A stretch of 22,992 nucleotides of DNA. Origin: Candidatus Omnitrophota bacterium. Lineage in GTDB: Bacteria > Omnitrophota > Gorgyraeia > 2-01-FULL-45-10. A program made the position numbers and the translations under genes. Where the stretch lies: positions 1 through 22,992 of the forward strand of contig JAQUQN010000010.1 of the NCBI GenBank assembly GCA_028716065.1, written 5' to 3'. A model generated the notes under the pieces. The model was not told the DNA's origin and made no database searches. It saw only the letters and a list, made by a program, of their open reading frames with translations. Positions 14,031-21,369 of the stretch are shown here, one piece after another. The stretch's first letter is position 1; each line of letters opens with the position of its first letter.

Positions 14031-15121
14031 AAAAACATCTCCTTCTGCGCATCTTTCGCTCTCTTGAACCCCATATGTTCACATCCCTGCTTCGTCAATT
14101 CCCTACCGCGCGGCGTCCTCTTCATAAAACCGATCTTCAGCAGGAACGGCTCGACTATATCAACGATCGTATCCGGCTCCTCGTTAAGCGTGGCGGCGAT
14201 GGACTCTATCCCTACGGGCCCGCCATTAAAAGATTCATACATGACGTTCAGCACCTTCCTGTCGACGTTATCCAGGCCCATCGAGTCTATGCCGTGGCTC
14301 TTCAGCGCCTCTTCGGTCGCATCCACCGTTATCCTGCCGTCCCTCTTAACCTCGACCCAGTCCCTGACGCGCCTCAACAGGCGGTTCGCGACTCTCGGTG
14401 AACCCCTCGAGCGCCTGGCTATCTCCTCGGCAGCGTTCTTCTCGATCGAAATATTCAGTATATTGGCGGAGCGGGTTATCACCTTTACCAGGTCGGAGGT
14501 TTCGTAAAAATCGAGGTGGTAGAATATGCCGAACCTCGACCTCAAGGGCGCGGTCAGGAGGCCGGCGCGGGTCGTGGCGCCTATCAGAGTAAAACGTTTA
14601 AGGTTGAACTTTATCGTCTTGGCGTATGGGCCCTTGTCTATCACGAAATCTATCTCGAAATTCTCCATGGCAGGATATATGAACTCCTCAACGGTCTTCG
14701 AGAGGCGGTGTATCTCGTCTATGAAAAGGATATCCCCGTCCGACAAATTGGTCAGGATACCTATCAGGTCGCCGGCCCGCTCTATCGCCGGGCCGCTGGT
14801 TGCCGTAATCTTGGTCCCCATCTCGTGCGCGATGATGTGCGCAAGGCTCGTCTTGCCCAGGCCGGGAGGGCCTGAGAGGAGAGTATGTTCGAGCGGCTCG
14901 CCTCTCTTCTTCGCGGCTTCGAGAGATACTTTCAGATTCTCGACGACACCCGTCTGGCCGATAAACTCTTTAAGTTTGACGGGCCTCAAGGAAATATTGA
15001 GTATCTGGTCCTCATCCGTCTCGTGGCTGGTGATCAGCTTCTCCCGTCCGTCTATTTTATTTGGATTTTGAATTTTGGAGTTTGTTTCGAATTTCGCATT
15101 CCGGATGTCGGATTTAGCCAT
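14012..15121 (-). CDS. ruvB: Holliday junction branch-migration helicase RuvB
   Basis: The 369-residue AAA+ ATPase drives branch migration with RuvA. Seen are DEDQILNISLRPVKLKEFIGQ (start of the usual RuvB core, near residue 36), Walker A GPPGLGKT (84-91), Walker B ILFIDEIHRLS (131-141), sensor GATTRAGLLTAPLRSRFGI (181-199) and the winged-helix end with FMKRTPRGRELT. Residues 2-21 form an unusual polar leader encoded by a degenerate 7-bp repeat and have no counterpart in typical RuvB. ATG 15121 overlaps the end of ruvA and has GAGGG eight bases upstream; no other start codon lies before the core, so the leader is probably translated. The last codons come from the arm of a palindrome. Confidence 0.96.
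   Translation of the reverse strand: MAKSDIRNAKFETNSKIQNPNKIDGREKLITSHETDEDQILNISLRPVKLKEFIGQTGVVENLKVSLEAAKKRGEPLEHTLLSGPPGLGKTSLAHIIAHEMGTKITATSGPAIERAGDLIGILTNLSDGDILFIDEIHRLSKTVEEFIYPAMENFEIDFVIDKGPYAKTIKFNLKRFTLIGATTRAGLLTAPLRSRFGIFYHLDFYETSDLVKVITRSANILNISIEKNAAEEIARRSRGSPRVANRLLRRVRDWVEVKRDGRITVDATEEALKSHGIDSMGLDNVDRKVLNVMYESFNGGPVGIESIAATLNEEPDTIVDIVEPFLLKIGFMKRTPRGRELTKQGCEHMGFKRAKDAQKEMFFPPKPD
15061..15116 (-). repeat. Degenerate 7-bp repeat tract encoding the RuvB N-terminal leader
   Basis: Eight consecutive seven-base units read on the plus strand: TTGGATT, TTGAATT, TTGGAGT, TTGTTTC, GAATTTC, GCATTCC, GGATGTC, GGATTTA. Neighbouring units agree at about two thirds of positions. 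The tract lies directly after the ruvB start and the ruvA stop. Confidence 0.75.
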
Positions 15122-15779
15122 TGGATTTACCCTCTGCCTGCCCGCCGAAGCCTTGGCGAAGGCGGGACCCCTTGTATACCTCGTTCAATATCTCTTCGCA
15201 GGACGCGGCCTTTGGATTGCGGTGAATTGCCTTCTCTATCATCTCCCTTGCCTCATTCTTCTTATATTGCAACTGCAAGAGCACGCTCAACGCCTCTTCC
15301 TTTATGTTCTCTTTCGCGGGCCGGACCTCATCGAGGCCCCTGTCCTGAATGAGTCCGAACTTGCCTACCTTACCCTGTAGCTTGGCAATTATCTCCCTCG
15401 CCTTCTGGTCCCCGATACCGGGGAGGGTCTTCAGTAATGACGCGTCGGCCCTGTCTATGGCATCCGCTATCACCGAAAAAGCGAGAGTCAGAGCCCGACA
15501 TGCGGCCTTGGGCCCGACGCCCGATACGGTGATGAACTGCTCAAAGAATTCTTTTTCTATATCATTTAAAAAACCTACCAATACCGGCATGGCCTTCGAT
15601 GGGTCCATCTGGTAATAGTGATAGGTGACAAGTTCTATGGCCCCGTTTTCGGAACAGGCCTTATCCAGGGACTTCATGATGGCTTTCGGGATCAAGACTT
15701 CATAAGAGATGCCGTTGACGTCAACGATGACGCTGGAGTCCTTCCTCTTCTTCACCTTTCCCGATATGTGTGAGATCAT
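15114..15779 (-). CDS. ruvA: Holliday junction DNA-binding protein RuvA
   Basis: The 221-residue protein has the N-terminal OB fold (ISHISGKV, VDVNGISYEVLIP), the two helix-hairpin-helix motifs FITVSGVGPKAACRAL and LKTLPGIGDQKAREIIA, and the C-terminal domain that contacts RuvB (residues about 157-203). RuvA tetramers hold the four-way junction for RuvB and RuvC. The last 18 residues (GSRLRQGFGGQAEGKSNG) go beyond the normal family length and are encoded by a GC-rich palindrome. ATG 15779 overlaps the ruvC stop (ATGA), and the ruvB start overlaps its end, so the three ruv genes are translationally coupled. Confidence 0.95.
   Translation of the reverse strand: MISHISGKVKKRKDSSVIVDVNGISYEVLIPKAIMKSLDKACSENGAIELVTYHYYQMDPSKAMPVLVGFLNDIEKEFFEQFITVSGVGPKAACRALTLAFSVIADAIDRADASLLKTLPGIGDQKAREIIAKLQGKVGKFGLIQDRGLDEVRPAKENIKEEALSVLLQLQYKKNEAREMIEKAIHRNPKAASCEEILNEVYKGSRLRQGFGGQAEGKSNG
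15141..15166. repeat. 26-bp palindrome inside the 3' end of ruvA
   Basis: Arms of 12 bases, CCCGCCGAAGCC and GGCGAAGGCGGG, flank a two-base loop; GCC and CCCGCC pair with GGC and GGCGGG, and the GAA/GAA part is an internal loop. It encodes the RQGFGGQ portion of the RuvA tail. Its half-site is one base away from that of the element at 13958-13969. Confidence 0.88.
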
Positions 15780-16270
15780 GATCTTCTACCCATTACCCCC
15801 TGCCTCTTCTCAATGTAACAGTAACTGAGCGCCATGGCAACGGCATCGCTAACATCCGTAGGCTCCGGAGCCTTCTTGAGCCTCAATATATTCTGCACCA
15901 TCCTCTGGACCTGCTGCTTCGAGGCGTGGCCGTTTCCCGTCACCGCCTTCTTTATTCTCGTGGAAGGATAATTTATAAGTTTGACATTATGCTGGCCGCA
16001 TGCCAGGCATATGCTCGCCCTGGCGTGCCCCATGAGTATGGCTGTCGTCGGATGTTTATAATGGGAGTATATCTTTTCGAGCACCAGGACTTCGGGGGAG
16101 TGTTCCCTGATTATCTCGGAGACCCCGTCATATATCTTCTTGAGCCTGGATTGGATAGGAGTATTCACCTGGGTCTTTATGACGCCCGCCTCGACTAACG
16201 TGAAATCGTAATCCTCGATTACTGCGTATCCGGTAACACCTAATCCCGGGTCTATCCCAAGTATGCGCAT
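15776..16270 (-). CDS. ruvC: Holliday junction endonuclease RuvC
   Basis: The 164-residue nuclease has the RNase H-like fold motifs MRILGIDPGLGVTGYAV with catalytic Asp7, VLVLEKIYSHYKHPTTA with the catalytic Glu, YPSTRIKKAVTGNGHASKQQV and TDVSDAVAMALSYC with the last catalytic Asp residues. It cuts four-way junctions symmetrically. The final histidine often seen after the ADAVA motif (CH) is here YC. Its ATG shares one base with the yebC stop (TAATG), and its stop overlaps the ruvA start. Confidence 0.95.
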   Translation of the reverse strand: MRILGIDPGLGVTGYAVIEDYDFTLVEAGVIKTQVNTPIQSRLKKIYDGVSEIIREHSPEVLVLEKIYSHYKHPTTAILMGHARASICLACGQHNVKLINYPSTRIKKAVTGNGHASKQQVQRMVQNILRLKKAPEPTDVSDAVAMALSYCYIEKRQGVMGRRS

Positions 16271-17007
16271 TATTCCTTCAATAGTTCGTCCGGTATATCG
16301 AAATTGGCGTAGACGTTCTGAACGTCCTCATGTTCTTCGAGAGAATTGACCAGATCTAAAATTTTCTTGGCGTCGTCGCCGACCACCTTGACGGTATTCT
16401 TGGGCAGGAGCGATATCTCCGCAGATTCCATCTTGATGGAATTATCTTCGAGCGCTTTCTTTACTTTATAAAAATCCTGGGGCAGGGTCTTTATGGCGTA
16501 GTTCTCCTCCTCCACCACCATATCTTCGGCTCCGGAATCCAGGACTATCCCCATCAACTTATCCTCATCTATCGTCTGCTTGCTCACTACTATGTAGCCC
16601 TTCTTTTCGAACATCCAGCTTACAGAGCCGGCCCCGGCCATGTTGCCTCCCCTTTTGGAGAATATGGTCCTGACCTCGCTGGTGGTCCTATTCTTGTTAT
16701 CCGTGACCGCCTCTATGTATATGGCCACGCCGCCCGGCCCGTAGCCTTCCAGCGCTATGTCTTCGTAACTGACGCCTTCCAACTGCCCCGTGCCCTTCTT
16801 TATCGCGCGTTCGATATTGTCCTGGGGCATGCTCGCTTCCTTGCCCCTGTCTATCGCCACTCTCAGCCTCGGATTGATATCGGGATTTCCGCCGGCCCTG
16901 GCGGCAACGGTTATCTCTTTTATCAGTTTGGTAAATAGCTGTCCGCGCTTCGCGTCGGTCGCCGCCTTCTTGTGTTTGATAGTTGCCCACTTTGAATGTC
17001 CGCTCAT
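16270..17007 (-). CDS. yebC: YebC/PmpR (TACO1) family protein
   Basis: The 245-residue protein has the signature start MSGHSKWATIKHKKAATDAKRG, followed by FTKLIKEITVAARAGGNPDINPRL, the middle EGYGPGGVAIYIEAVTDNKNRT and RGGNMAGAGSVSWMF. The family was annotated as DNA-binding regulators; newer work shows that members help ribosomes through difficult sequences such as proline runs, so either role may apply. GAGGAG precedes ATG 17007. The order yebC-ruvC-ruvA-ruvB is common in bacteria. The 117-bp gap to the EF-G-like gene is filled by a repeat array, and I see no clear promoter in it. Confidence 0.95.
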   Translation of the reverse strand: MSGHSKWATIKHKKAATDAKRGQLFTKLIKEITVAARAGGNPDINPRLRVAIDRGKEASMPQDNIERAIKKGTGQLEGVSYEDIALEGYGPGGVAIYIEAVTDNKNRTTSEVRTIFSKRGGNMAGAGSVSWMFEKKGYIVVSKQTIDEDKLMGIVLDSGAEDMVVEEENYAIKTLPQDFYKVKKALEDNSIKMESAEISLLPKNTVKVVGDDAKKILDLVNSLEEHEDVQNVYANFDIPDELLKE

Positions 17008-17028
17008 AATCTCCTCGCAGTCTACTGG

Positions 17029-17123
17029 TTAGTTTATAGGGTTTATTGGGTTCATGGGGTTTATAGTGTTCGTTAGGTTAACCCTACAAACCCTATAAAC
17101 TCTAAAAACCCCATAAACTCTAA
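17029..17123. repeat. Inverted array of the 9-bp unit (TATAAACCC) between the EF-G-like gene and yebC
   Basis: Right of the centre GGTTAACC (17076-17083) the plus strand reads TACAAACCC, TATAAACTC, TAAAAACCC, CATAAACTC, TAA. Left of it the reverse complement reads AACGAACAC, TATAAACCC, CATGAACCC, AATAAACCC, TATAAACTA. The array therefore forms a long imperfect hairpin. It starts two bases after the EF-G-like stop codon and ends 21 bp before the yebC start. The first 22 bases from 17031 are identical to 13332-13353. Confidence 0.92.
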
Positions 17124-17124
17124 T

Positions 17125-19185
17125 TTATTCCTCCGATTCTTCCTTCTTTGACTGTTTTGCCCTGTCGATAATGATCTGAGCCAGATTCGACGGCACGACC
17201 TCATAATGAGAGAAACTCATCGTGTATGTGCCCCTTCCTCCCGTTATCGATTTCAGCTCATTAACGTATTTATACATCTCTTCGAGAGGCACCTTCGCCT
17301 TTATCGTCTGTAGCCCTTCCCCGGGCTCCATTCCCATGACCCTTCCACGCCTCGAATTGAGGCTGCCCGTTATGTCTCCCATGAATTCATCCGGAATCAC
17401 GATATCCACGTCCATTATCGGTTCGAGTATCACGGGCCTGGCCTTATTCATCGCCTCTTTGAAACCCTGCCTGGCCGCCACCTGGAACGCTATATCTTTC
17501 GAATCGACGGGGTGCGTCTTGCCGTCATACACAATAGCCCTCACATCGACCACCGGAAATCCGGCCAGCGCCCCTGATTCCAGCGCCGTCTTTATGCCTT
17601 TTTCGCAACTTACTATGAATGGCCGTGGTATGGCGCCGCCCACGACCTCATCTACAAATTCAAAACCGGCGCCGCGTTCTAGCGGCTCTATCCGCAGCCA
17701 GACTTCGGCGAACTGCCCCGCGCCTCCGGTCTGTTTCTTGTGCCTGTACTGCGCGTCGCCTTTGCCTGTAATCGTCTCCTTGTAGGCAACTTTCGGCGTA
17801 CCGATGTCCACATGCACACCATAACGCATCTTCATGCGGCTTATCATCATGTTTATGTGCATGTCTCCCATGCCGGACGCTATCATCTCCTTGGTCTGCT
17901 CATCGCGCGTCACCTTGAAGGTCGGGTCCTCCGCCATCAGCTTATGGAGCGCCGTCGATATCTTGTCCTCGTCGGCACGCGTCTTCGGTTTGAGGGAGAA
18001 CGATATCGCCGGTTCCGGAAAATTTATGTCATCAAACTTGACCGGATGTTTTTCGTCGCATATACTGTTGCCGGTAACGGTGTCTTTTAACTTCGCGACG
18101 CAGGCTATGTCGCCGGCCTGGACAGAATCGACTGAAGCCTGGGCCTTTCCCATCAGGCTGACTATCTGACCTATCTTCTCTTTGACGGACCTGGATATAT
18201 TATAAAATCCTGCGTTTGACTGAAGCCTTCCCGAAAAAACTTTAAATATCGATATCTGTCCTAAATATGGGTCTGACAGCGTCTTGAAGACAAGTGCGGA
18301 AAAAGGCGCGTCCGTCTTCATATCGATCTTTACCTTCTCCTGGCCATCGCCCTTCGCCGCCTCGACGGTCGGCTTATCGAGAGGGGACGGAAAATAATTT
18401 ACAACAATGTCAAGCAGGTCCTTTATACCGATACCCTTGGTCGCCGACCCGCAGAATACGGGCGATACCTTGTCCTGCGCCATCGCCTTCCTGAAAGCGG
18501 AGCAAAGCTCTTCTCCGGTTAGCTCTCCCTTCTCGAGATACTTTTCCAGAAGGCTGTCGTCGGTCTCCGCCACTGCCTCGGACAAGGCTGCCAGCGCGTT
18601 TTCCACCCGCGTCTTATCATCTCCTGTCAATGCGTCCATACCCTGCCTGGTGAGCAGGTTCACGACGCCCTTGAAGGATGCCTCTTTTCCTATTGGCAGA
18701 GTGACGGCCACACAGTTCTTCCCAAATTTTTTATTTATCGCCTCCATGCATTTATCAAAATCGGCATGCTCCTTATCCATTCTGCTGACAAAAAATGCCC
18801 TTGATACACCCTTCTCTTTCGACATCTTGCTGCCGCGTTCCGTGCCTATCTCCACACCGCCCGTGGCATTCACTATCAGAAGCGCCGTATCGGTCGCCCT
18901 CAACCCCCCAACGATCTCTCCGACTAAATCCGTATAACCGGGCGTATCTATGATATTTATCTTTCTGGAATTATAAGTAAAGCTCATAAGCGACGAACCT
19001 ATCGAAGACTTTTTGGCCTTTTCATCTTCATTATAATCGGAGACGGTCGTGCCGTCCTCTATTGTCCCCATTTTCGATATCGCTCCGGCGCCGTGGAGGA
19101 TAGCCTCCACTAGGCTCGTCTTTCCGCACCCGGAATGCCCCAAAAATATTATGTTCCTGATATCTTTCGGTTCGAAATTAGCCAT
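17125..19185 (-). CDS. Elongation factor G-like translational GTPase (EF-G paralogue)
   Basis: The 686-residue protein has the five-domain layout of EF-G: GTPase domain with P-loop GHSGCGKT (16-23), DTPGYTDL (80-87) and SAT (247-249), domain II near 300-380, domain III, domain IV with the RHKKQTGGAGQFAEVWLRIEP strand and GAIPRPFIVSCEKGI, and domain V ending RGTYTMSFSHYEVVP. The P-loop and overall character fit the EF-G-2/FusA-like branch, not the main FusA (AHIDAGKTT). The G4 box reads SRMD (134-137) instead of NKxD. Its role is uncertain: translation under stress, ribosome recycling or another function. A strong predicted promoter lies upstream. Confidence 0.9.
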   Translation of the reverse strand: MANFEPKDIRNIIFLGHSGCGKTSLVEAILHGAGAISKMGTIEDGTTVSDYNEDEKAKKSSIGSSLMSFTYNSRKINIIDTPGYTDLVGEIVGGLRATDTALLIVNATGGVEIGTERGSKMSKEKGVSRAFFVSRMDKEHADFDKCMEAINKKFGKNCVAVTLPIGKEASFKGVVNLLTRQGMDALTGDDKTRVENALAALSEAVAETDDSLLEKYLEKGELTGEELCSAFRKAMAQDKVSPVFCGSATKGIGIKDLLDIVVNYFPSPLDKPTVEAAKGDGQEKVKIDMKTDAPFSALVFKTLSDPYLGQISIFKVFSGRLQSNAGFYNISRSVKEKIGQIVSLMGKAQASVDSVQAGDIACVAKLKDTVTGNSICDEKHPVKFDDINFPEPAISFSLKPKTRADEDKISTALHKLMAEDPTFKVTRDEQTKEMIASGMGDMHINMMISRMKMRYGVHVDIGTPKVAYKETITGKGDAQYRHKKQTGGAGQFAEVWLRIEPLERGAGFEFVDEVVGGAIPRPFIVSCEKGIKTALESGALAGFPVVDVRAIVYDGKTHPVDSKDIAFQVAARQGFKEAMNKARPVILEPIMDVDIVIPDEFMGDITGSLNSRRGRVMGMEPGEGLQTIKAKVPLEEMYKYVNELKSITGGRGTYTMSFSHYEVVPSNLAQIIIDRAKQSKKEESEE

Positions 19186-19243
19186 TCTTTCGCCTATTCC
19201 TTTCTATTACCACATAATAATATTATTTTAAGCGGGTGAGAAT

Positions 19244-19272
19244 ATGATAAAATATCGGGCGAGAATTGTCAA
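19244..19272 (-). promoter_or_regulatory. Sigma-70-like promoter for the EF-G-like gene
   Basis: The minus strand shows TTGACA (19272-19267), a 17-bp spacer and TATCAT (19249-19244). A perfect -35 with a 5-of-6 -10 at ideal spacing, sited in the only gap (114 bp) between the HAMP gene and the EF-G-like gene, makes this one of the best promoters in the window. Confidence 0.75.
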
Positions 19273-19299
19273 GGATAATAGACCTGTGATGACGGTTTT

Positions 19300-19719
19300 C
19301 TATCGGTTTCTGTCCAATTTTTCCAGAACCAGATTAATCTTGTTAACAAATCTGGTCAATTCATCCTTATTGCGCACCTTGAGCCTCACGGAATAGTCTC
19401 CGCCTATGACCCTGTCGAGTTCCCTCTCTATCCTCGGTATCGGGCCGACAATCCTATTGGAGAAGATAAGGGCCGCCCTCAAAATTAGAAATAACAATAT
19501 AGGCGCGGCTATCACCACAACTATATTCACCTTCTTCATGGCTGGGAGGAGCATCGCCACGATGGCCTCGGGTATCAGGATCTCGCTGAACACGGAATAG
19601 TAGATCAGGTAGTACAATGACGCCGATAAGACCAGAAGCGGCAGCACCACCAACCCCATGAAACGGAACTGCACCGGCCTATCCACCAGGTATTTTCTTC
19701 TCTTTCTGATATCATTCAT
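19300..19719 (-). CDS. Two-helix membrane protein ending in a HAMP domain
   Basis: The 139-residue product has a short basic N-terminus with RRKYLVDRPVQFRF, two membrane helices (about 20-42 and 65-87) and a HAMP-like linker from about residue 88 to the end (NRIVGPIPRIERELDRVIGGDYSVRLKVRNKDELTRFVNKIN). HAMP domains normally pass a signal from a sensor to a kinase or methyl-accepting domain, but here the chain stops after HAMP, so no output domain is present. It starts two bases after the DUF3047 gene stop, so the pair is co-translated. AGGAGG lies 11 bases before ATG 19719. The function is unknown. Confidence 0.8.
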   Translation of the reverse strand: MNDIRKRRKYLVDRPVQFRFMGLVVLPLLVLSASLYYLIYYSVFSEILIPEAIVAMLLPAMKKVNIVVVIAAPILLFLILRAALIFSNRIVGPIPRIERELDRVIGGDYSVRLKVRNKDELTRFVNKINLVLEKLDRNR

Positions 19720-19721
19720 CT

Positions 19722-20417
19722 TTAATCGATCCTCCTCTTCATTCCCTCTTCATTTCCTATGGCTATGTCGTCAAATATCGCTTCCGCGCTCGATTTTGAT
19801 CCATCTGCATCGCACATTATCGCCACCGCTCCGACGCTCATGCTGGGCTCTTTTCCGAAGGCCTTCAGGTAATCATCGTATACATTCCGCGTCTCGCAAA
19901 CCCATTGCCCTGCGTCCACCTTTCCGCTCCTGGCCACTATCATCTTTATGTTATTGCCTTCGGGGCTGTCGTAGACGGAACCTACCGGCATGTCCTCCGA
20001 CCACACATATTCTATGAATTTCGAAGAAGAGAAACATAGGAACGGGAATATGACATAGACTCTCGCGGCGTAATCGTTCCTCTCTTTATCGGTCTTCGCC
20101 TGCGACAGGTCCGGAAATTTAAGCACCTTCCACTTCCAGCTCAGGAGCGGATAGTCTTTCGGTTTAAATCCTATCTTATAATAGATGGCCGAGCATGTCT
20201 TGTCGCTCTGGGCCTCCACGAATCCGTTCTTACCGTACTTCATGAGCATGTACTGGACCTGGCCATTAAGTATCATCTTGCCCCATTTGTCCAGGGCATC
20301 ACTATCATTAAAATCGAATTTTCTCAGGTATACTATGGAAGCGTGCGCTGAGCACAGGAGGGCCGCTAAAAGAATGAATATTGCTATACTTGATTTAAAT
20401 TTTGACAGTTGTATCAT
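19722..20417 (-). CDS. Exported DUF3047 protein
   Basis: The 231-residue protein has a signal peptide (residues 1-27, ending SAHA) and then the DUF3047 pattern: FDFNDSDALDKWGK, YPLLSWKWKVLKFPDL, DYAARVYVIFPF, EYVWSEDMPVGSVYDSP, VCETRNVYDDYLKAFGKEP and a final AIFDDIAIG strand. The fold is probably a beta-sandwich related to carbohydrate-binding modules, but no activity is known. It has its own promoter upstream and is followed two bases later by the HAMP-only gene, which suggests the two act together at the envelope. Confidence 0.82.
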   Translation of the reverse strand: MIQLSKFKSSIAIFILLAALLCSAHASIVYLRKFDFNDSDALDKWGKMILNGQVQYMLMKYGKNGFVEAQSDKTCSAIYYKIGFKPKDYPLLSWKWKVLKFPDLSQAKTDKERNDYAARVYVIFPFLCFSSSKFIEYVWSEDMPVGSVYDSPEGNNIKMIVARSGKVDAGQWVCETRNVYDDYLKAFGKEPSMSVGAVAIMCDADGSKSSAEAIFDDIAIGNEEGMKRRID

Positions 20418-20455
20418 CTAGCCCACTTTTGTAAAACATAACACAGTACTTATAA

Positions 20456-20484
20456 AGTATATATCACTTTACTGAAAAAATCAA
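20456..20484 (-). promoter_or_regulatory. Sigma-70-like promoter for the DUF3047-HAMP pair
   Basis: The minus strand has TTGATT (20484-20479), a 17-bp spacer and TATACT (20461-20456), 39 bp before the DUF3047 start codon and just after the hsp20 stop. The -35 match is 4 of 6. Confidence 0.55.
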
Positions 20485-20503
20485 CCCTTTAAACGCAATA
20501 TCC

Positions 20504-20965
20504 CTACTTTACCTTTATATCCACGGAGCCGGATTTGCCTGACCTTCTTTTCGGCAGAACGAGTTCCAGGACGCCGTTCTTAAAAGTGGTCCTGACACGG
20601 GACTTGTCTATCTCGGACTCAAAAGGCATCTGCCTATAGAATGAGCCGTAACGCGTCTCTTTATAATATATATTTTTGCCTTTATTCTCTCTGGACTGCT
20701 TCTTCTCTCCCTTTATCGTCACGAAGTGGTTCGAAACGGAGACCTTCAGGTCCTTCTTGTCGATGCCCGGGATCTCCGCCTTGACGCTGTAGGAGCTCTT
20801 CGTTTCCGATATCTCCACCGACGGCGAAAATATCTCGGGACCTTTCTTTAAAAGATGCCATTTCGAAAAATCGTCGAAGAGCCTATCCATCTCAACCTTG
20901 AAACTGGCCAGCGGGCCGTGAACAAAATCTGACGGCTTCTTTCCCTTCCAGGGCACCAGGTTCAT
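20504..20965 (-). CDS. Small heat-shock protein, Hsp20/alpha-crystallin family
   Basis: The 153-residue chaperone has an N-terminal arm (MDRLFDDFSKW), an alpha-crystallin domain from about residue 46 (FSPSVEISETKSSYSVKAEIPGIDKKDLKVSV) to about 140, and the conserved GVLELVLPKR (131-140). Such proteins hold unfolding proteins in large oligomers without using ATP. ATG 20965 is preferred over the longer frame because AAGGAGG ends six bases upstream. It starts 11 bp after the small membrane protein gene. No heat-shock inverted repeat (CIRCE) is seen close by, so its heat control is not visible. Confidence 0.92.
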   Translation of the reverse strand: MNLVPWKGKKPSDFVHGPLASFKVEMDRLFDDFSKWHLLKKGPEIFSPSVEISETKSSYSVKAEIPGIDKKDLKVSVSNHFVTIKGEKKQSRENKGKNIYYKETRYGSFYRQMPFESEIDKSRVRTTFKNGVLELVLPKRRSGKSGSVDIKVK

Positions 20966-20976
20966 CTTAAGCCTCC

Positions 20977-21369
20977 TTATCTTTTTTCGGACCTTTTGAG
21001 ATAATAAAAAAGCGCCAGCGGCACCACGACGCCGATGGCGATATATTCCTGCGCGTTCTCGAGGCGCTCGAACCATGTCGGGACCCTGAAGAGATAGAAG
21101 TTCCAGGAGAAGTATGCCAGGTAGAGGCCGAACATCAGGTAGATGCCGTTCAGCACCGTAAAGGTCTTTCTCGCCCAGGCCTTCTCCATCATGATACCGA
21201 CGGCGCTGGCTATGAGGCCCGACAGCATGGCGATGAGCGCGAAGACTATCACTATATCAGAGACCGCCGCGTCTCTGAGATCGAGCCGGAAAAGTTCATA
21301 GTGCCAGAAGAACCACAGATAAACGCATATCGCGGATATCATTATCATGTTTCTGCTCAATTTCTTCAT
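20977..21369 (-). CDS. Small four-helix membrane protein, unknown function
   Basis: The 130-residue protein has about four membrane helices (near 7-25, 39-61, 70-93 and 110-125) and a basic tail (KRSEKR). I do not recognise the family. ATG 21369 has GGAG five bases before it and overlaps the TGA stop of the desulforedoxin-like gene (ATGA). It is followed by hsp20, so it belongs to the same transcription unit. Confidence 0.75.
   Translation of the reverse strand: MKKLSRNMIMISAICVYLWFFWHYELFRLDLRDAAVSDIVIVFALIAMLSGLIASAVGIMMEKAWARKTFTVLNGIYLMFGLYLAYFSWNFYLFRVPTWFERLENAQEYIAIGVVVPLALFYYLKRSEKR

Noticed and set aside
10832..17123. Telomere-like motifs (TTTAGGG, TATAAACCC) as a possible linear replicon end
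   Set aside because: The arrays are short, inverted, inside a continuous operon-like gene run and imperfect, so they are internal repeats and not chromosome ends.
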